A DNA stretch of 64,000 nucleotides from Cheiracanthium punctorium (lineage: Eukaryota; Arthropoda; Arachnida; Araneae; Cheiracanthiidae), in contig JAWZYV010013141.1 in the NCBI GenBank assembly GCA_038373885.1, forward strand, positions 1,116,001 to 1,180,000, written 5' to 3'. A program made the translations under genes and the position numbers. Under the pieces are notes generated by a model that worked only from the letters and a program-made list of their open reading frames with translations, did not search any database and was not told the origin of the DNA. Shown piece after piece: positions 60,666 through 64,000 of this stretch (its first letter is position 1; each line of letters opens with the position of its first letter).

Positions 60666-60946
60666 AACATTCAAAGAATAAACGAGTTCGCCAAAGTTCT
60701 TGCCATAAAACACACGAACACATAAAAATTACTTTCATTTTGAAATTCGTCGGTTTGAGGAAGGTAGGTGACTACCTCCCTCCTTTTAGCATATTTTTAT
60801 TAAACGAAAAAAAATTATCTATAAAATTCTTGCTTATAATGCAATAAATATAATCCATTATTTTGGCTCAATTGCTTTGTCATTAAGTTATTGTGTTGTG
60901 TATTAAAATACTGAAATTTAAGTTTTGTACAAAGCTACTGAAAGGA

Positions 60947-61115
60947 GTTTAAGGAGGGGTGCCTTGGACAGAGGACTTTAGTTGTAATGCATATTAACGT
61001 TACATTAGGAGAAAACCGCCCAAAACACCCTATTACTAGATCGATGGACGCGCTATAGGACTTTCACCCTTCAGCCATTTACCATGTTCAGTACCTTTTT
61101 CATTAAGAACTTGTT
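60947..61115 (-). mobile_element. SINE, copy 3 (head truncated)
   Basis: On minus: TACTGAACATGGTAAATGGC, GGTGAAAGTCC, then GGCGGTTTTCTCCTAATGTA and ACGTTAATATGCATTACAAC. The 5' head is eroded. Confidence 0.55.
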
Positions 61116-61119
61116 AAAT

Positions 61120-61920
61120 ATTTTGTTTGTTTGAATTTAACGAACAGAAAAAAATTACTTTCCAGTACACCTAATTGAAATTTGTCTCAATAATTAGTAA
61201 AATCTACATAATAATAAAATAAATAATTTATAAACTCGATTGAAAGAGAATTAGATTGAGAGAACTAAAAAAAAAAGTGTTCACTGAATCTAATTCTCTC
61301 ACCTTTTCTCCCTGTAGATTCCAATTTGGTATTATATTTCCACGCTTAGATGAAATCATGTATGACAAACAAATTGCTAAGCACTATTTTATCTACTTAA
61401 TGAGATGACTTAATTGTTGCTGTACCGTACAAATATTTTCTAGGAGAATGTCAAGGATTGATTTCCTTTCAACTTTTCCTTTTGTTAACGTAAAAGCAGG
61501 CAGCAGGGGGTATAAAGTCCAAATCCTTTAGAAGACCGAAAACAAAATTATAGAAGATAGTAAAACGCGAACGGACAAAAGGGAATATACAGAAAAATAA
61601 AGAAATGATTTTCTTGGTCAAAAGAATTACTTAGTAGGAAAAGTAATAGGTATCAAGCAAGTCGGAATTTACTGCTTTAATCATTGCTATGATGAAGACA
61701 AAGACATTTCAGGCAAGTCCACTTTCATTTATCATTGTTTTTAGATATTAAATGTTGCTGAAACAATAAATAAAGATGGTTTTTATACATTAGAATCAAG
61801 ACAAGAAGCCGAAGAGAATGTTTCTTGGTAATTTAGTTTGTTTTGTCTGCGGCGTAGTGTGGTTCACAAAGAGAAGGTTTTTCTTATAACACAGGTTTCC
61901 TTTGAAATCCTTAAAAAGAA
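61120..61920. other. Intergenic DNA, no gene seen
   Basis: Contains GAATTAGATTGAGAGA and its near inverse around 61250-61300. Otherwise unassigned. Confidence 0.3.
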
Positions 61921-61924
61921 GTAT

Positions 61925-62235
61925 TCTTTAACTAGCCGCCTCCGGAGGCCAGTTGGTTCGCCATCTTAATAAATCTTGTGTTTCTCACCGGCTTCCTTGG
62001 AACTGAAATATCTCAGATTCTGAACGGAATTTAAAATTAAGATGGTTACAAGCAGGGGTTATCCTATGCTAAGTGACTCCCCCCTGCTGACGTAAAAAAG
62101 ACGCCCCTTTTATTTTGCTCTAATTAGTTTTTGAGTTCGACATGACTGCCCTTCGAAGTCCGCGCCCCGATGCCATGCTTACCTTGCTTACTGTGTCGGG
62201 CCGCCCCTGGTCACAAAAATTAGATGGTTTACTGA
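61925..62235 (-). repeat. Composite repeat, copy 2, with hAT MITE
   Basis: Inverted partner of 23587-23910. The MITE (about 62051-62211, CAGGGGTTATCC to GGCCGCCCCTG) has flanks GTTACAAG and GTCACAAA, a decayed 8 bp duplication matching the other copy. Confidence 0.6.
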
Positions 62236-62384
62236 TAAAAACCTACAAAACGCACACATTATTATCTTCCTATATTAATTCTGAAGAGCTCCTAGATATA
62301 TCGGCCGTTATAAACATCGACAGCAAATATCGACATTTATAATATTAGTAGGATTCATACTGTGGTGGTAAATATTTTAACATA

Positions 62385-62880
62385 CACTCTCATAAAAATT
62401 CGTGTTTATACACTATTTTATTTCTTATTTTTCAAAGAATAATTTCCGTTCTCTATGAAAACGTAATATTTCCGTGAATTATTCCGTATGGAAACATAAT
62501 ATTTCCGTGAAATCTGAAGAAGAAGAAAAAAAATCCGTTAAATCTCAAGAAATTTCTTCAATGGACAGAAGAAAAAACAAAACAGATGTTTGTCAAATAA
62601 CGGATATATTCCGGCAGCACTGCTGCCAGAAAACTTTCCGTGAGTTGAAGAAACAAATTTTGAGAGTGCGTCTTTATACACTAATTTTTATTTCTCATAT
62701 TTCAACGAATAATTTCCGTACTCCTTGGAAACGTTACATTTCCGTGAAAGCTGAAGAAAGAGGAAAAAATTTCGTTGAATCTGAATAATTTTCTTCAATA
62801 GACAGGAGATAAAAAAAGATATTCTGGCAGCACTGCTGCAAAATTTCCGTGAATTGAAGGAATAATTTTTGAAAGTGTAG
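62385..62880. repeat. 268 bp tandem dimer
   Basis: GT-TTTATACACTA starts two units (62401, 62669). Each runs through AATAATTTCCGT, CTGAAGAA-GA, GGCAGCACTGCTGC and TTTCCGTGA-TTGAAG. The outer ends ACACTCTCATAAAAATT and ACACTTTCAAAAATT (minus) are inverted, so this may be a dimer of a TIR element. Confidence 0.65.
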
Positions 62881-62929
62881 TAATTTTTTGGTTGTTTCGT
62901 GTTAAACCAAGCTTACACGAGGGTTATCT

Positions 62930-63110
62930 GTCTATGAGGATCGGAGGACTTTTTGAGGATTCTAATACGTATTCACGTTACATCTGGAGAAAACCGACCA
63001 AAACTTTGGACTGTTAGATCAACAGCTGCTTGGTAGACCTGAACCTGGGACTTTCACACTCGGCCATGTAACATTTTTAGTACATTATCCACTCAGCCAT
63101 GTTGGGACCT
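62930..63110 (-). mobile_element. SINE, copy 4 (best head)
   Basis: On minus: CATGGCTGAGTGGATAATGT (A box), GTGAAAGTCCCAGGTTCAGG (B box), then GGTCGGTTTTCTCCAGATGT and AACGTGAATACGTATTAGAA. Confidence 0.65.
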
Positions 63111-63189
63111 TAACACAGATATAATAAGATAGATCATTCTAGTATATCATATACGGAGCAGGCCCTTGACGACTTATTTCTGTAATATT

Positions 63190-63600
63190 TGGTTCTTAAC
63201 CCTTTCAAGTACAGCTGTAAAGAATGTGTGATTTGTCGGTCTGTTTGTTGGTCTATTTGTTCATCCGTTCCTTAACAGCCGTAAATATGAATGGATGACC
63301 ACAAAACTCATATGTTATATGTATGTAATGTACCATCCACCCTATTGAGAGAAAATGGCGTATAGTCTTTTCACAGGAGCACCCGGAAGAATTCAAGTAC
63401 ATTACTCTCTACGACAAGGATTCTGTATGGCATGCCTTAGAGATATTCGGCTATTTCAAACAAAACAAAATTCTTGTGTGTTATTAAGGATAAAAAATAA
63501 TTTTCTCCACCGAAAATAGTGTCTGTATCATATTTAGTTCTTCAGCAGGAGTACTCAAAAGAATTCAAACATATTATAGAATGTTAGTTTAGGGATATTA
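63190..63600 (+). repeat. Dispersed repeat family B, copy 4
   Basis: Longest copy: GTCTGTTTGTTGGTCTATTT, CAGCCGTAAATATGAATGG, CACAGGAGCACCCGGAAGAA, CTCTACGACAAGG, GAGATATTCGGCTATTTCAA, then a second CAGGAGTACTCAAAAGAATT. Confidence 0.65.
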
Positions 63601-63879
63601 ATCCAATTTAAGCACATTACAATAACGATGCAACTTTATAATAGTTTGATCGTTATTTAAAAGGCAGCATTTGAAGTTCTTTTACAGGGTCTTGCAAAAT
63701 TACACTGATACTGATACTATCAGTATAATCATCGTACATAAAACAAACCGTATGCAGACTTCGCCGGCCACAAAATAACGCACATTGTAAATCGCGCATG
63801 AATTGGAAAGTTTCATGTTAAAAGTTGGGCTTCTTACGTGTGTAAAGCAATACACAATTCTGGAAAATACTATTATTGA

Positions 63880-64000
63880 TAATACTTAACTTTCGCTCGT
63901 ATTAGCTCATCCTAACAAAGCTTAAAAGTGCTTATGATTATTTTGTCAGTCTGCCCGTCTGTTCGTTTACTAATTACCATAATAGGAACCGATTGACAAG
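63880..64000 (+). repeat. Dispersed repeat family B, copy 5, cut by the window end
   Basis: GTCAGTCTGCCCGTCTGTTC and ACCATAATAGGAACC match the start of copy 4. Confidence 0.5.

Overview
The window is animal nuclear DNA. It is AT-rich, with very low gene density, one clear spliced gene, and many cut-and-paste DNA transposons, miniature inverted-repeat elements (MITEs), tRNA-derived SINEs and tandem arrays. The gene, an NPF/NPY-type neuropeptide GPCR with a 10.5 kb intron, and the mariner, Tc3-like, piggyBac-like, hAT and PIF/Harbinger remnants fit an arthropod, possibly an arachnid. That placement is inference: no rRNA, mitochondrial or lineage-specific gene is present to fix it. Nothing prokaryotic was seen (no operons, CRISPR or rRNA).

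The gene lies on the minus strand. Coding exon 1 (54668-54897) carries the glycosylated N-terminus and TM1. Exon 2 (43143-44115) carries TM2-TM7 and the C-tail. The junction keeps frame (AG|G = Arg77) and gives a 400-residue receptor with NSD/DRY/NPILY-type landmarks. A probable 5'UTR acceptor (exon start 55000) would place two upstream ORFs, one of them a bare ATG-TGA, in the leader. The last coding codons of exon 2 sit inside a 175-180 bp tandem array whose downstream copies are decayed copies of the C-tail coding sequence.

Layout: 0-5 kb holds a dispersed repeat with a nested TIR element, a piggyBac-like MITE and a second TTAA-flanked element. 5-15 kb has a deleted mariner, a tRNA-Gly-headed SINE, a TCGAA-rich block, a possible small membrane ORF, a PIF-type MITE, a second SINE family and an LTR-like stretch. 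15.9-17.8 kb is a decayed Tc3-like element with intact TIRs. 19-26 kb has hAT-like MITEs, an 86 bp tandem array, inverted repeats, (AT)n and a 125 bp-arm palindrome. 28-36 kb has several MITEs, a tail-to-tail mariner fold-back and a 0.75 kb direct duplication around a Harbinger fragment. 36-41 kb has another MITE, two more mariner remnants and a 150 bp array. 42.7-55 kb is the receptor gene, its intron carrying two piggyBac-like MITEs (one interrupted by a hAT MITE), a 0.26-0.29 kb array, a 1.1 kb TA-flanked element and other arrays. 55-64 kb has a 0.6 kb fold-back, a further piggyBac-like MITE, two adjacent satellite arrays, three SINE copies and dispersed repeats.

Apart from the receptor no functional pathway can be assembled; the other recognisable proteins are broken transposases.
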